This document shows, piece by piece, positions 8,171-15,827 of a stretch of 64,000 nt of DNA (its first letter is position 1; the number at the start of each line of letters is the position of its first letter). Source of the DNA: RYN-230 sp963814645. GTDB lineage: Bacteria; Actinomycetota; Actinomycetes; Streptosporangiales; Streptosporangiaceae. The notes beneath the pieces were generated by a model. It did not search any database and had not been told where the DNA came from. It saw only the letters and a list, made by a program, of their open reading frames with translations. The position numbers and the translations under genes are program-made. The stretch is taken from the NCBI GenBank assembly GCA_963814645.1, contig CAWFDX010000004.1, positions 2,604,001-2,668,000 on the forward strand, in the 5' to 3' direction.

Positions 8171-9301
8171 GTGGCTGAGGACGGCCGGCGGTTCGCCGGG
8201 ACAGGAAGCGAGCGGCAGGCGGCCGCCGTCGAGGCACTCGGGGTGGCCGTGGCGGCGCGGGTCCCGGTGCTGCTGTGGGGTGCGCCGGGCACCGGCAAGA
8301 CGTCGGTCATCCGGGCCATGGCGCAGGCCCTCGGCTGGCCGTGCGAGACCGTGATCGCGTCGATCCGCGAGCCGTCCGACTTCGCTGGGCTGCCGGTCGT
8401 GGTGGGCGACGGGGTCCGGTTCGCGCCGCCCGCCTGGGCCCGCCGCCTGGCCGAGGCCGGCCGCGGCCTGCTGTTCCTCGACGAGCTGTCCACCGCCCCG
8501 CCCGCGGTGCAGGCAGCGCTGCTCCGGGTGGTGCTGGAACGGGTGGTCGGCGATCTGGACCTGCCCGACGAGGTGGCCGTGGTGGCCGCGGCCAACCCGC
8601 CCGACCAGGCGGCCGACGGATGGGACCTGTCCGCGCCGCTGGCCAACCGGCTGTGTCACCTGGCCTGGGACATCGACCCGCGCGCGGTGGCCGACGGGCT
8701 GGCCGGCGGCTGGACGGCGCCGCGGGTGCCCCAGCTGCCCGACGACTGGGCCGCCGAACTGGGCCTGGCGCTGGCCCTGGTGGCGGCGTTCCTGCACGCC
8801 CGGCCCGCGCTGGCCTGCGCCCCGCCGTCCGACGCGGACGCGGCCGGCCGCGGCTGGCCCAGTCCGCGGACCTGGGAGATGGCGGCCCGGCTGTGGGCGG
8901 CCAGCGGGGTGGCCGGCTCCGGCGAGGAGGCCCGGGCGGCGCTGGTCCGCGGCGCGGTGGGCGACGGCGCCGGGGTGGAGTTCCTGGCCTGGCTGGCCGA
9001 GATGGACCTGCCCGACCCGGAGGCGGTGCTGGCCGACCCGGCCTCGTTCCTGCTGCCCAGCCGGGGCGACCGGGCCTACGCGGCGGTGGCCGCGGTGGCC
9101 GCCGTGGTCGCCGCCGACCCGACGCCGCAGCGCTGGGTGGCCGGCTGGCAGGTGCTCGGCAAGGCCGCGGAAACCGCGCCCGATGTGGCCGCGGTGGCCG
9201 CGCGCACGCTGGCCCGGTGCCGCCCCGATGGGGTCGCCCTGCCCGCCGAGGTCCGGCTGTTCGCCCCGGTGCTGCGGGACGCCGGGCTGCTCCGCGGATG
9301 A
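8171..9301 (+). CDS. MoxR-type AAA+ ATPase
   Basis: 376-residue AAA+ ATPase of the MoxR/dynein-related branch, a chaperone-like motor that normally works with a von Willebrand factor A protein. Walker A is GAPGTGKTS at residues 37-45, Walker B LLFLDE at about 100-105 and sensor 1 AANPP at about 140-144. The C-terminal lid is helical and Ala-rich. The GTG start has GGGAG five bases upstream. The gene ends in an ATGA overlap with the VWA gene, which is the expected MoxR partner. It is distinct from the second MoxR gene at 37.4 kb, which belongs to the DUF58/DUF4129 type. Confidence 0.9.
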   Translation: MAEDGRRFAGTGSERQAAAVEALGVAVAARVPVLLWGAPGTGKTSVIRAMAQALGWPCETVIASIREPSDFAGLPVVVGDGVRFAPPAWARRLAEAGRGLLFLDELSTAPPAVQAALLRVVLERVVGDLDLPDEVAVVAAANPPDQAADGWDLSAPLANRLCHLAWDIDPRAVADGLAGGWTAPRVPQLPDDWAAELGLALALVAAFLHARPALACAPPSDADAAGRGWPSPRTWEMAARLWAASGVAGSGEEARAALVRGAVGDGAGVEFLAWLAEMDLPDPEAVLADPASFLLPSRGDRAYAAVAAVAAVVAADPTPQRWVAGWQVLGKAAETAPDVAAVAARTLARCRPDGVALPAEVRLFAPVLRDAGLLRG

Positions 9302-10485
9302 CCAGCCGGGGCGCCGACGACATCCCGGGCCTGGCCGCCGGGCGGCTCTGGGCCGCGTCCCGCTTTCCCTACCTGGCCAGCGGGCTGTTCGGCGCGCAGG
9401 TGCTGGCCAAGCCGGGGATCGGCACGGTGGCGGTGGATGACGGCTGGCGGCTGCACGCCGACCCGGAGCTCACCGCGGGCTGGACCCCGGCCGAGCTGGG
9501 CAGCGTGCTGGTGCACCACGTATCGCACCTGCTCCGGGCGCACGGCGAGCGGGCCACGGCGGCCGGGGTCAGCGACGAGGACACCAGGGCCTGGGTCCGC
9601 GGCGCGGACGCGGAGATCAACGACGACCTGGTGGCGGCGGGCCTGGATCTGCCCGGCCGGCCGGTGCTGCCCGCCGACCTGGGCGCACCTCCTGGCCTGC
9701 TCGCCGAGCAGTACTTCATCGCTGGACAGCAGCATGATGAGGGCGGCTGGGACCTGGACTGCGGCAGCGGCGCCGACGGCCTGGGCCGGCCGTGGGACCA
9801 GGCGAGCCAGCCCGGCCTGTCGCAGTGGCAGGCCCAGCTGCTGTGCCGGCAGGTGGCCCAGGACTGCGTCCGGCACGCCAAGGAGCCGGGCACCGTGCCG
9901 GCCGGCCTGCTCCGCTGGGCCGAGCAGGTGCTGCAGCCGGAGGTGGACTGGCGCCGGGTGCTCGCGGCCGAGCTGCGCCGTGCGGTGGCGGACACCGCGG
10001 GCGCGGTGGACTACTCCTACCGGCGGCCGTCACGGCGCGCCTCGGTGGCTGGCCCGGTGGTGCTGCCCGCGCTGCGCCGGCCGGTGCCCGAGGTCGCGGT
10101 GGTCTGCGACACCTCGGGCAGCATGACCGAGGACCTGCTGGCGGCGGCGCTGGCCGAGGTGGACGGCCTGCTGCGGTCCCTGGGCCTGGCCCGCCAGCTG
10201 CGCGTGCTGGCCTGCGACACCGCGGTGGCGCCGGCCCGCCGGATCACCTCGGCCCGGCAGGTTGAGCTGATCGGTGGCGGCGGCACCGACATGGGCGCCG
10301 GGATCGCGGCGGCCGCGGCGCTGCGGCCCCGGCCCGCGGTGACCGTGGTGCTCACCGACGGCTACACGCCCTGGCCGGACCGGCCGCCGCGGGGCATCCG
10401 GGTCGTGGTAGCGCTGCTCGGTGACGACGCGCCGGACGGCCCGGACTGGGCCCGGGCGGTGCGGGTGCCGTCCGCGTCAGCCTGA
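9298..10485 (+). CDS. DUF2201-type putative metallopeptidase/VWA protein
   Basis: 395 residues. The N-terminal domain matches the DUF2201 metallopeptidase-like fold; its helix reads VHHVSHLLRAH at residues 72-82, where peptidases of this type normally have HExxH plus a third His. Here the Glu is replaced by His, so peptidase activity is doubtful although metal binding is possible. The C-terminal domain is VWA-like with an intact MIDAS start (CDTSGSM near residue 271), a GGGGTDMGAG loop and VVLTDGYTPWP. It is translationally coupled to the AAA+ ATPase, the classic MoxR-VWA arrangement. Its stop overlaps the convergent CopD-like gene by nine bases. Confidence 0.85.
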   Translation: MTSRGADDIPGLAAGRLWAASRFPYLASGLFGAQVLAKPGIGTVAVDDGWRLHADPELTAGWTPAELGSVLVHHVSHLLRAHGERATAAGVSDEDTRAWVRGADAEINDDLVAAGLDLPGRPVLPADLGAPPGLLAEQYFIAGQQHDEGGWDLDCGSGADGLGRPWDQASQPGLSQWQAQLLCRQVAQDCVRHAKEPGTVPAGLLRWAEQVLQPEVDWRRVLAAELRRAVADTAGAVDYSYRRPSRRASVAGPVVLPALRRPVPEVAVVCDTSGSMTEDLLAAALAEVDGLLRSLGLARQLRVLACDTAVAPARRITSARQVELIGGGGTDMGAGIAAAAALRPRPAVTVVLTDGYTPWPDRPPRGIRVVVALLGDDAPDGPDWARAVRVPSASA

Positions 10486-11403
10486 CCGCGGGTGCCCGGC
10501 CGGCCCCTGGCTGATGTGGGCCGCACTGGCCGGGGCGGCCGCCCGGGCCGGGGCGGCCGGCGGGGTGAGCACGGTCAGTATCGCGGTGATGGCCAGCACT
10601 GCGGCGAGCATGCCGCACTCCCGGAACGTGGCCCGTGCTGGCGCGCGGTCCGCGGCCGGATCATGCCCAAGCCAGACGCGGCCCCCGATGGCCAGCCCGG
10701 CCACCATCGACACCAGCGCCGCCTTCACGATGACCACGATGCCGTACGCCGTGTCGAACAGGTCGTGCAGCGGCACCAGCACCAGCACGGTGACCACCCC
10801 GGTGATCACGACCACGGAGAACAGCCAGAACGCGGCGTTGGCGTACAGCCGGATCAGGCCGCGCATAGCCACCGGATCGTGCCGCCAGGCCACCGCGGCG
10901 CGCAGGGTGTACAGCAGCATCCCGGCCCACATGACCGCGGGCAGCACGTGGCAGATGGTGAGCAGCGCGCCGCCCACCGGCACGATGCCCTCCGGATGGG
11001 CCCGGATGGCCTCGGCCACGATCACGCCAAACAGCGGCAGCACGCTCAGCCCGGGCTGGCGCAGCCGCAGCGCGGCCGCGGCCAGCAGGAACGCCACGCA
11101 CTCGACCGCGATGAGCTCACCCTGGCCGGTGCTGACCAGCGCCGCCACCGAGGAATGCGCGCTCAGGGTCAGCAGCGCACGGGCCGCGAACACCACTCCG
11201 GTCAGTACCGCGGTGGCGGCCGCGCCGAGCAGCGCGGAACGCAGCGCCCACGGCGTGGGCAGCGGCGCCGGGGCGGCGCCCTTGTACTGGCGGGCCAGGC
11301 CCCGGCCGGCCAGGCCACCCAGCGCACCGGCCAGCCCGGCCAGCATGCCCCAGCGCAACACGGCGATCAGGACGGCGACGACAACTGCCACGCGCCACAT
11401 CAT
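10477..11403 (-). CDS. CopD-family integral membrane protein
   Basis: 308 residues with about eight hydrophobic segments: the first from residue 3 (RVAVVVAVLIAVL), then others at LLGAAATAVLTGVVFAA, AVECVAFLLAAAAL, LLTICHVLPAVMWAGMLLYTL, AAFWLFSVVVITGVVTVLVLV, IVVIVKAALVSMVAGLAIGG and MLAAVLAITAILTVL. The segment around CHVLPAVMWAGMLLY, with a His in a membrane helix, is characteristic of the CopD copper-resistance domain. The start is the tandem ATG at 11403/11400, preceded on the minus strand by AGGGA. The gene lies 23 bases after an unknown gene on the same strand and is probably cotranscribed with it. Copper transport is the family role, not shown here. Confidence 0.8.
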   Translation of the reverse strand: MMWRVAVVVAVLIAVLRWGMLAGLAGALGGLAGRGLARQYKGAAPAPLPTPWALRSALLGAAATAVLTGVVFAARALLTLSAHSSVAALVSTGQGELIAVECVAFLLAAAALRLRQPGLSVLPLFGVIVAEAIRAHPEGIVPVGGALLTICHVLPAVMWAGMLLYTLRAAVAWRHDPVAMRGLIRLYANAAFWLFSVVVITGVVTVLVLVPLHDLFDTAYGIVVIVKAALVSMVAGLAIGGRVWLGHDPAADRAPARATFRECGMLAAVLAITAILTVLTPPAAPARAAAPASAAHISQGPAGHPRSG

Positions 11404-11426
11404 GGCACGTGTCCCTGGGGATCTGA

Positions 11427-12341
11427 TCAGGGCCCGGTGGGTGGTGCGAACCAGGGATGCTCGGTGCTGAACAGGTACCGGTCCGCGATGTGGTTGAGCA
11501 CCCGGCGGGCCTGCCGGAAGCTGCCCGCCACCTCGGCGACCACGTCCAGCCGTGCGGTGCGCACCGGGGCCAGCCCGCAGGCGGCCCGGTACCACCGTGC
11601 GCCAAGCTGTTCCAGCAGGTCGATGGCGGGGATGGTGGCCAGCTGATCGTGCTGCGCGGCAGGCACGTGGGCGGCCCGCAGCAGCCGGGCCACCTGGGCC
11701 GGCCCGACCCCGTACAGGGTGGCGTAGTCGGGGAAGACCCCGGACTGGAACAGGCACACGTCGCCCAGCCTGCGGTACACGCCAGGCCGCTCCGCGTCCG
11801 GCACCCCGTCGAGCAGCCCGGCCAGCCGCACCGGGTCCAGCTCGCTGAACCGCCTGGTCCGCATCCGGCCGCCGCCGCGGACCCGGTACCGGCCGCTGGC
11901 CACCCGGGTGAACGAGCCGAGCAGCTCGGCCAGGAAGAACCGCCGGGCGGGCGAGCCGAGGAAGTCGCGCAGCGCGGGCGCGTCGAACAGCGGCACCCGC
12001 TGCCGGGGCCCGGTCCGCTCGGTGACGTGGTCCATCGAGGCCAGCTCGGCCGCGGACCGGTGCACGGCCACCGCGAAGGTGAGGAATGGTGACACCGGCG
12101 CGGCCTGCCCGGGCAGCGCCAGCCCGCCCTGGGTGGCGCGGGCCCCGTCCCCCCAGCCGAACACGGCGTCGAACACCCGTGGGTCGCTGAGCAGGCCGGG
12201 GATGGCGGCTGGATCGTGCCGCAGGAACGCGGCGTCCGCACCGGCGGGCAGCGTGCCCGCTGGCCCCGCGGAGATCAGTAGTTTGAGGTCCTGATCCGTG
12301 AGGTGGTCTGCGTACTCCCTGCCGACAAGAGCACCATCCAT
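11427..12341 (-). CDS. Actinobacterial protein of unknown function
   Basis: 304 residues, soluble. Begins MDGALVGREYADHLTDQDLKLLISAG; further features are an aromatic and charged middle (FLTFAVAVHRSAAELASMDHV, ALRDFLGSPARRFFLAELLGSFTRV) and a helical C-terminal half (RRLGDVCLFQSGVFPDYATLYG, GSFRQARRVLNHIADRYLFSTEHPWF). No transmembrane segment, signal peptide or nucleotide-binding motif is visible. It is the first gene of a pair with the CopD-like gene. I do not recognise the family; the good coding character and consistent composition support it as a real gene. Confidence 0.75.
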   Translation of the reverse strand: MDGALVGREYADHLTDQDLKLLISAGPAGTLPAGADAAFLRHDPAAIPGLLSDPRVFDAVFGWGDGARATQGGLALPGQAAPVSPFLTFAVAVHRSAAELASMDHVTERTGPRQRVPLFDAPALRDFLGSPARRFFLAELLGSFTRVASGRYRVRGGGRMRTRRFSELDPVRLAGLLDGVPDAERPGVYRRLGDVCLFQSGVFPDYATLYGVGPAQVARLLRAAHVPAAQHDQLATIPAIDLLEQLGARWYRAACGLAPVRTARLDVVAEVAGSFRQARRVLNHIADRYLFSTEHPWFAPPTGP

Positions 12342-12372
12342 GACATAACGTTACTCCGCGCCCCGGCCCTGG

Positions 12373-13323
12373 CTAGTGGCCGCGCTGCGCCACCAGCAGG
12401 TTGTCCCCCGCCGCGACGACCGGGTCCTCGCTGATGCCCATGATCACCCGGCCGTCGTGCACCAGGCCGAGGACCAGGCCGGCCCGCTCGCTGCGCACCG
12501 CGCTCAGCGGCTTGCCCACCGCGTCCCCGGCCCCGATCTCCCGCAGACTGTGCTGCTCGGAGTCCACCAGCTGGAGCAGCAGGTCCCCGGCATGCGGCGC
12601 CTCCAGGCTCTTGGCCAGGGTGTGCGCGATCAGGTCGTCGGCCGAGACCGCCTGCCGGATGCCCAGGTCGCGCAGGGCCTCGCCGACCGACCGGGAGCGG
12701 ACCAGCGCGGTCACCGGCACGTCAGGCGCTTCCTTGACCAGCAGCACCGCGGTGACCAGCACGTCGCCGTCGTCCGGCCCGGTGATCAGCACGTGCTGCG
12801 CGGCGTGCGCCCGGGCCGCGCGCAGCGCGCCGGGCTGGGTCGGGTCCCGGCGGACCACGTGCACCTTGTCCGGCACCGTGGCCGGGTCCACGTCGGCCAC
12901 CAGGACCACCGAGTCGCCCGCCCGGACCAGCTCGTCCAGGATGGCCGGCACCGCCGGATGCATCCCGGCGATGATGCGGAACGTCTTATCCGGGAACTCT
13001 CGGGCCAAGGCCAGCACCCTTCTCACTCCTGCCGCCGCGGCCGCGCCGGTGACCAGCGCGAACACCGCGGCGAGCAACGGGATAGTGGTGAGCATGACGG
13101 CCGCGGCGACCAGGCGGCCGGCCGGGTTGTGCGGCGTCACGTCACCGTAGCCGACCGTGGTGGCCGTCGTGACGGCCCAGTACAGGCCGGTGGTGAACGG
13201 GATGCGCTGGGTGTCCGCGAACAGCGCCCCGCCCGCCAGCACACAGCCGACCACGGCGGTCAGCAGCGCGGCCACGTGACGGACGTGCCGCCCCTGCACC
13301 AGGCGCACCAGCAGGTCCAGCAT
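12373..13323 (-). CDS. Two-TM potassium channel with RCK (TrkA-N/TrkA-C) domains
   Basis: 316-residue K+ channel subunit of the MthK type: an N-terminal pore module with two membrane helices (about 17-35 and 70-95) flanking the selectivity filter TTVGYGD at 55-61, then a cytoplasmic TrkA-N Rossmann-like domain (about 115-230) and a TrkA-C domain at the end (HSLREIGAGDAVGKPLSAV to LLVAQRGH). It should form a gated tetrameric channel in the cytoplasmic membrane. The TrkA-N part lacks a clear GxGxxG at its start (RIIAGMHPAVP), so nucleotide binding is uncertain. Monocistronic by spacing. Confidence 0.88.
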   Translation of the reverse strand: MLDLLVRLVQGRHVRHVAALLTAVVGCVLAGGALFADTQRIPFTTGLYWAVTTATTVGYGDVTPHNPAGRLVAAAVMLTTIPLLAAVFALVTGAAAAAGVRRVLALAREFPDKTFRIIAGMHPAVPAILDELVRAGDSVVLVADVDPATVPDKVHVVRRDPTQPGALRAARAHAAQHVLITGPDDGDVLVTAVLLVKEAPDVPVTALVRSRSVGEALRDLGIRQAVSADDLIAHTLAKSLEAPHAGDLLLQLVDSEQHSLREIGAGDAVGKPLSAVRSERAGLVLGLVHDGRVIMGISEDPVVAAGDNLLVAQRGH

Positions 13324-13393
13324 CGCCCTATCGTGCCGTACGTACCGGCCCGCCGCAGCCGGCTGGCCCAGCCGCCGGGCTCAGCAAACCGGC

Positions 13394-14119
13394 TCAGGCC
13401 AGCCTGAAGTCGAGCAGGAACTCCATGATCCCGTGATTCTGGGTGGTGACGAAGCCGGTGAAGCTGGGGTTGGGGATGTCCCACTTGCTGAACAGCACCG
13501 GGATCGACCCCTGCACGTCGATGCCGCCGGTGGTGCGCTCCGCCTTGAGCGGGAAGGTCACCGGCACGCCGTGCCCGTGCAGGGTGAGGTCGCCGGTGGC
13601 GGTGTAGGTCTTGATTGAGCCGGCGGCGGGCTCCGGGGCCAGGCTAATCGGCTTGGTCAGCTTGAACGTGCCGGTGGGATACGTGGCCACGTCCATGATC
13701 CGGCCGTCGAACTGCGCATCACGCTGCGCGGAGTCGGTATGGATGGTGGCCATCTTGACCGTGAAGCTGGCCGTCCGGACGGTCGTGCCCTTGATCAGCA
13801 TCTGCCCGGTCACCGAACTGCTCCGGCCGACCGCGGTGTGCTGCTGGCCCATCAGGATCTCCTGGACCCGGTAACCGACCTGGGAGCCGGAACCGACCTG
13901 CCACGACCCGGCCAGCGAGGTGGCGGCACCCTTGGTGGACACCGCGCTGGCCGACTGGCCGTTCGACGGGGTGGCGGTGGCCTTGAGGCTGAGCGGCGCG
14001 GGCGTGCTGCCCTCCACGAAGTGGAAGAAGATATATGGGACCGCCACCGCGAGCACCACGATCACGACGGCGCCGGCGATGACCCAGCGGAGCCAGCGCC
14101 ACCGACCACGTGCGGCCAT
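13394..14119 (-). CDS. YceI-family protein with N-terminal membrane anchor
   Basis: 241 residues. A short basic N-terminus (ARGRWRWLRW) precedes a single hydrophobic helix (VIAGAVVIVVLAVAVPYIFF), giving a type II anchor. The extracytoplasmic YceI lipocalin-like beta-barrel follows from about residue 75, with SSSVTGQMLIKG, SAQRDAQFDGRIMDV and the family hallmark ATGDLTLHGHGVPVTFPL. YceI proteins bind isoprenoid or similar lipophilic ligands. The ATG at 14119 has a perfect AGGAGG eight bases upstream on the minus strand. A second YceI, without an anchor, lies at 15.3 kb beyond the LLM oxidoreductase. Confidence 0.88.
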   Translation of the reverse strand: MAARGRWRWLRWVIAGAVVIVVLAVAVPYIFFHFVEGSTPAPLSLKATATPSNGQSASAVSTKGAATSLAGSWQVGSGSQVGYRVQEILMGQQHTAVGRSSSVTGQMLIKGTTVRTASFTVKMATIHTDSAQRDAQFDGRIMDVATYPTGTFKLTKPISLAPEPAAGSIKTYTATGDLTLHGHGVPVTFPLKAERTTGGIDVQGSIPVLFSKWDIPNPSFTGFVTTQNHGIMEFLLDFRLA

Positions 14120-14180
14120 TGCCGGTACCTCCTGATTACCCGGGGATAGATATGAGCTCCCCAGCGCCCCGAGAGAATCC

Positions 14181-14234
14181 TCCCGCAGCCTGCCAGTCCG
14201 CTGCGGGATGTTTCTCATTGCCGTCTGAACGGCA
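14181..14234. terminator. Double hairpin between LLM oxidoreductase and YceI
   Basis: TCCCGCAGC (14181-14189) pairs with GCTGCGGGA (14200-14208), a perfect nine-base stem. A second perfect hairpin, TGCCGT-CTGA-ACGGCA, lies at 14219-14234. They sit just downstream of the LLM oxidoreductase stop and upstream of the anchored YceI on the same strand, so they may end the first transcript. There is no strong U-tract on the minus strand, so factor-assisted termination is more likely. Confidence 0.45.
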
Positions 14235-14243
14235 CCAGCCCGC

Positions 14244-15176
14244 TCAGCGGACCTGCGGCATGACCTCGGAGGCCAGCAGTTCCAGGTGGTCCAGGTCGTG
14301 CAGGTCCAGGATCTGCAGGTAGATCCGGCCGGCGCCGTGCCCGGCGAACTGGCCGATCCGGTCCACGATCTCGGCCGGCGAACCGGCCAGCTGGTTGGCC
14401 CGCAGGTCGGCCACGTCGTAGCCAACGGCTGCGGCCCGCCGGGCCAGCTCGGCCTCGTCCCGCCCGCAGACGGTGGTCTGCGCGGCCGAATAGATCAGCG
14501 ACGCCGGATCACGGCCCACCGACTGGCACGCCTCGCGGACCCGGCCGTACTGCGCGCCGGTCTGCGCCACGCTGGAGAACGGCACATTGAACTCGGCCGC
14601 GTACCGGGCGGCCAGCGCGGGTGTCCGGTTCGCTCCGTGCCCGCCGACGATGATCGGTGGGTGCGGCCGCTGCACCGGCTTGGGCAGCCCGGGCGAGTCC
14701 TGGAGCTGGTAGTAGTCCCCGTCGAACGAGAACTTCTGGCCCACCGGTACGTCCCACAGCCCGGTGAGCACCGCGAGCTGCTCGGCCAGCCGGTCGAACC
14801 GCTCCACGACCGGCGGGAACGGGATGCCGTAGGCGGCGTGTTCCGCCTCGAACCAGCCCGCCCCCAGGCCGAGCTCGATGCGGCCGCCGCTCATCTCGTC
14901 GGCCTGGGCCACCGCGATGGCCAGCGGCCCCGGGTAGCGGAACGTGGCCGAGCTGACCAGGGTGCCCAGCCGGATCCGGGACGTCTGCACGGCCAGCGCG
15001 GCCAGCGTCAGCCAGGAGTCGGTCGGCCCGGGCAGCCCGCTGCCGTCGCCCATCGTCAGGTAGTGGTCGGACCGGAAGAACGCGTCGAAGCCCAGCTCCT
15101 CGGCGGCCCGGGCCACGGCCAGCTGCCGCCCGTAGTCCGCGCCCAGCTGCGGCTCGGTGAAGATCCTCAGTTGCAT
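14244..15176 (-). CDS. LLM-class (F420-type) flavin oxidoreductase
   Basis: 310-residue luciferase-like monooxygenase-fold enzyme. Family features: N-terminal strand MQLRIFTEPQ, AEELGFDAFFRSDHY, RIRLGTLVSSATFRYPGPLA, GGRIELGLGAGWFEAEHAAYGIPFP and PIIVGGHGANRTPALAARYA. The pattern is that of the F420-dependent LLM subgroup common in actinomycetes; cofactor choice (F420 or FMN) is inferred. The AEHAAYGIPFP segment is very common in that subgroup. The gene is divergent from a YceI gene, with about 90 bases between them. Substrate unknown. Confidence 0.9.
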   Translation of the reverse strand: MQLRIFTEPQLGADYGRQLAVARAAEELGFDAFFRSDHYLTMGDGSGLPGPTDSWLTLAALAVQTSRIRLGTLVSSATFRYPGPLAIAVAQADEMSGGRIELGLGAGWFEAEHAAYGIPFPPVVERFDRLAEQLAVLTGLWDVPVGQKFSFDGDYYQLQDSPGLPKPVQRPHPPIIVGGHGANRTPALAARYAAEFNVPFSSVAQTGAQYGRVREACQSVGRDPASLIYSAAQTTVCGRDEAELARRAAAVGYDVADLRANQLAGSPAEIVDRIGQFAGHGAGRIYLQILDLHDLDHLELLASEVMPQVR

Positions 15177-15204
15177 GGTCCCAATCCTCCCGCACCCACT
15201 GGGA

Positions 15205-15259
15205 CCACCGCGGTGGGTGGGGCTATGGTCGGAATAATTACCCCCGTAACCATTTAGGA
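15205..15259 (+). promoter_or_regulatory. Divergent promoter region with palindrome and YceI ribosome-binding site
   Basis: The short divergent region holds a perfect 12-base palindrome CCACCGCGGTGG (15205-15216), an unusually AT-rich patch with AATAAT (about 15234-15239) that could be a -10 element for the YceI gene, and AGGAG at 15255-15259, six bases before its ATG. The AT-rich patch stands out from the surrounding GC-rich DNA. Promoter assignment is by eye. Confidence 0.4.
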
Positions 15260-15265
15260 GTGTCT

Positions 15266-15826
15266 ATGACATCCCCGGCTGTGCAGATTCCCGGCTACAT
15301 CGCCGGGACCTGGGATCTCGACCCGGTCCACTCCACCATCGGCTTCATCGCCCGGCACCTGATGGTGAGCAAGGTCCGCGGCCAGTTCACCACGTTCGAA
15401 GCCCAGATCGTCACCGCGCCCAACCCGCTGGACTCCACCGCCAGCGCCACCATCGACCTGTCCTCGGTCAGCACCGGGAACGAGATGCGGGACAACGACC
15501 TGCGCTCGACGAACTTCTTCGACGTGGAAACCCACCCGAAGATGACGTTCGTGTCCACCGGGATCCGTCAGGACGGCGACACGCTGATGGTGGACGGCGA
15601 CCTGACCATCCGCGGCGTGACCAAGCCGGTGACGCTGGCCGTCGAGATCAACGGGTTCGGCCCGGACCCCTTCGGCGGCACCCGGGCCGGGTTCTCGGCC
15701 ATCGCCGAGATCAACCGGACCGACTTCGGGGTCAGCTTCAACGCCCCGGTGCCCGGCGGGGTGATGGTCAGCGAGCGGATCCAGATCGAGATCGAGGCCG
15801 AGGCGGTGCTGCGCAAGGAGGAGTAA
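15266..15826 (+). CDS. YceI-family protein, cytoplasmic form
   Basis: 186 residues comprising just the YceI beta-barrel, with no signal peptide or anchor. Signature segments are TWDLDPVHSTIGFIARHLMVSKVRG, of which the DPVHS..F..RHLM core is diagnostic, then DNDLRSTNFFDVETHPKMTF, GDLTIRGVTKPVTL and RTDFGVSFN. Such proteins bind polyprenoid-like ligands. The ATG at 15266 is chosen over an in-frame GTG at 15260 because AGGAG is six bases upstream. It is convergent with the TrmA/RumA gene one base after its stop. Confidence 0.92.
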   Translation: MTSPAVQIPGYIAGTWDLDPVHSTIGFIARHLMVSKVRGQFTTFEAQIVTAPNPLDSTASATIDLSSVSTGNEMRDNDLRSTNFFDVETHPKMTFVSTGIRQDGDTLMVDGDLTIRGVTKPVTLAVEINGFGPDPFGGTRAGFSAIAEINRTDFGVSFNAPVPGGVMVSERIQIEIEAEAVLRKEE

Positions 15827-15827
15827 G

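Noticed and set aside
10352..11646. Alternative open frames over the CopD-like gene
   Set aside because: The minus-strand frame shows regular membrane helices and a good ribosome-binding site; the others show no pattern.
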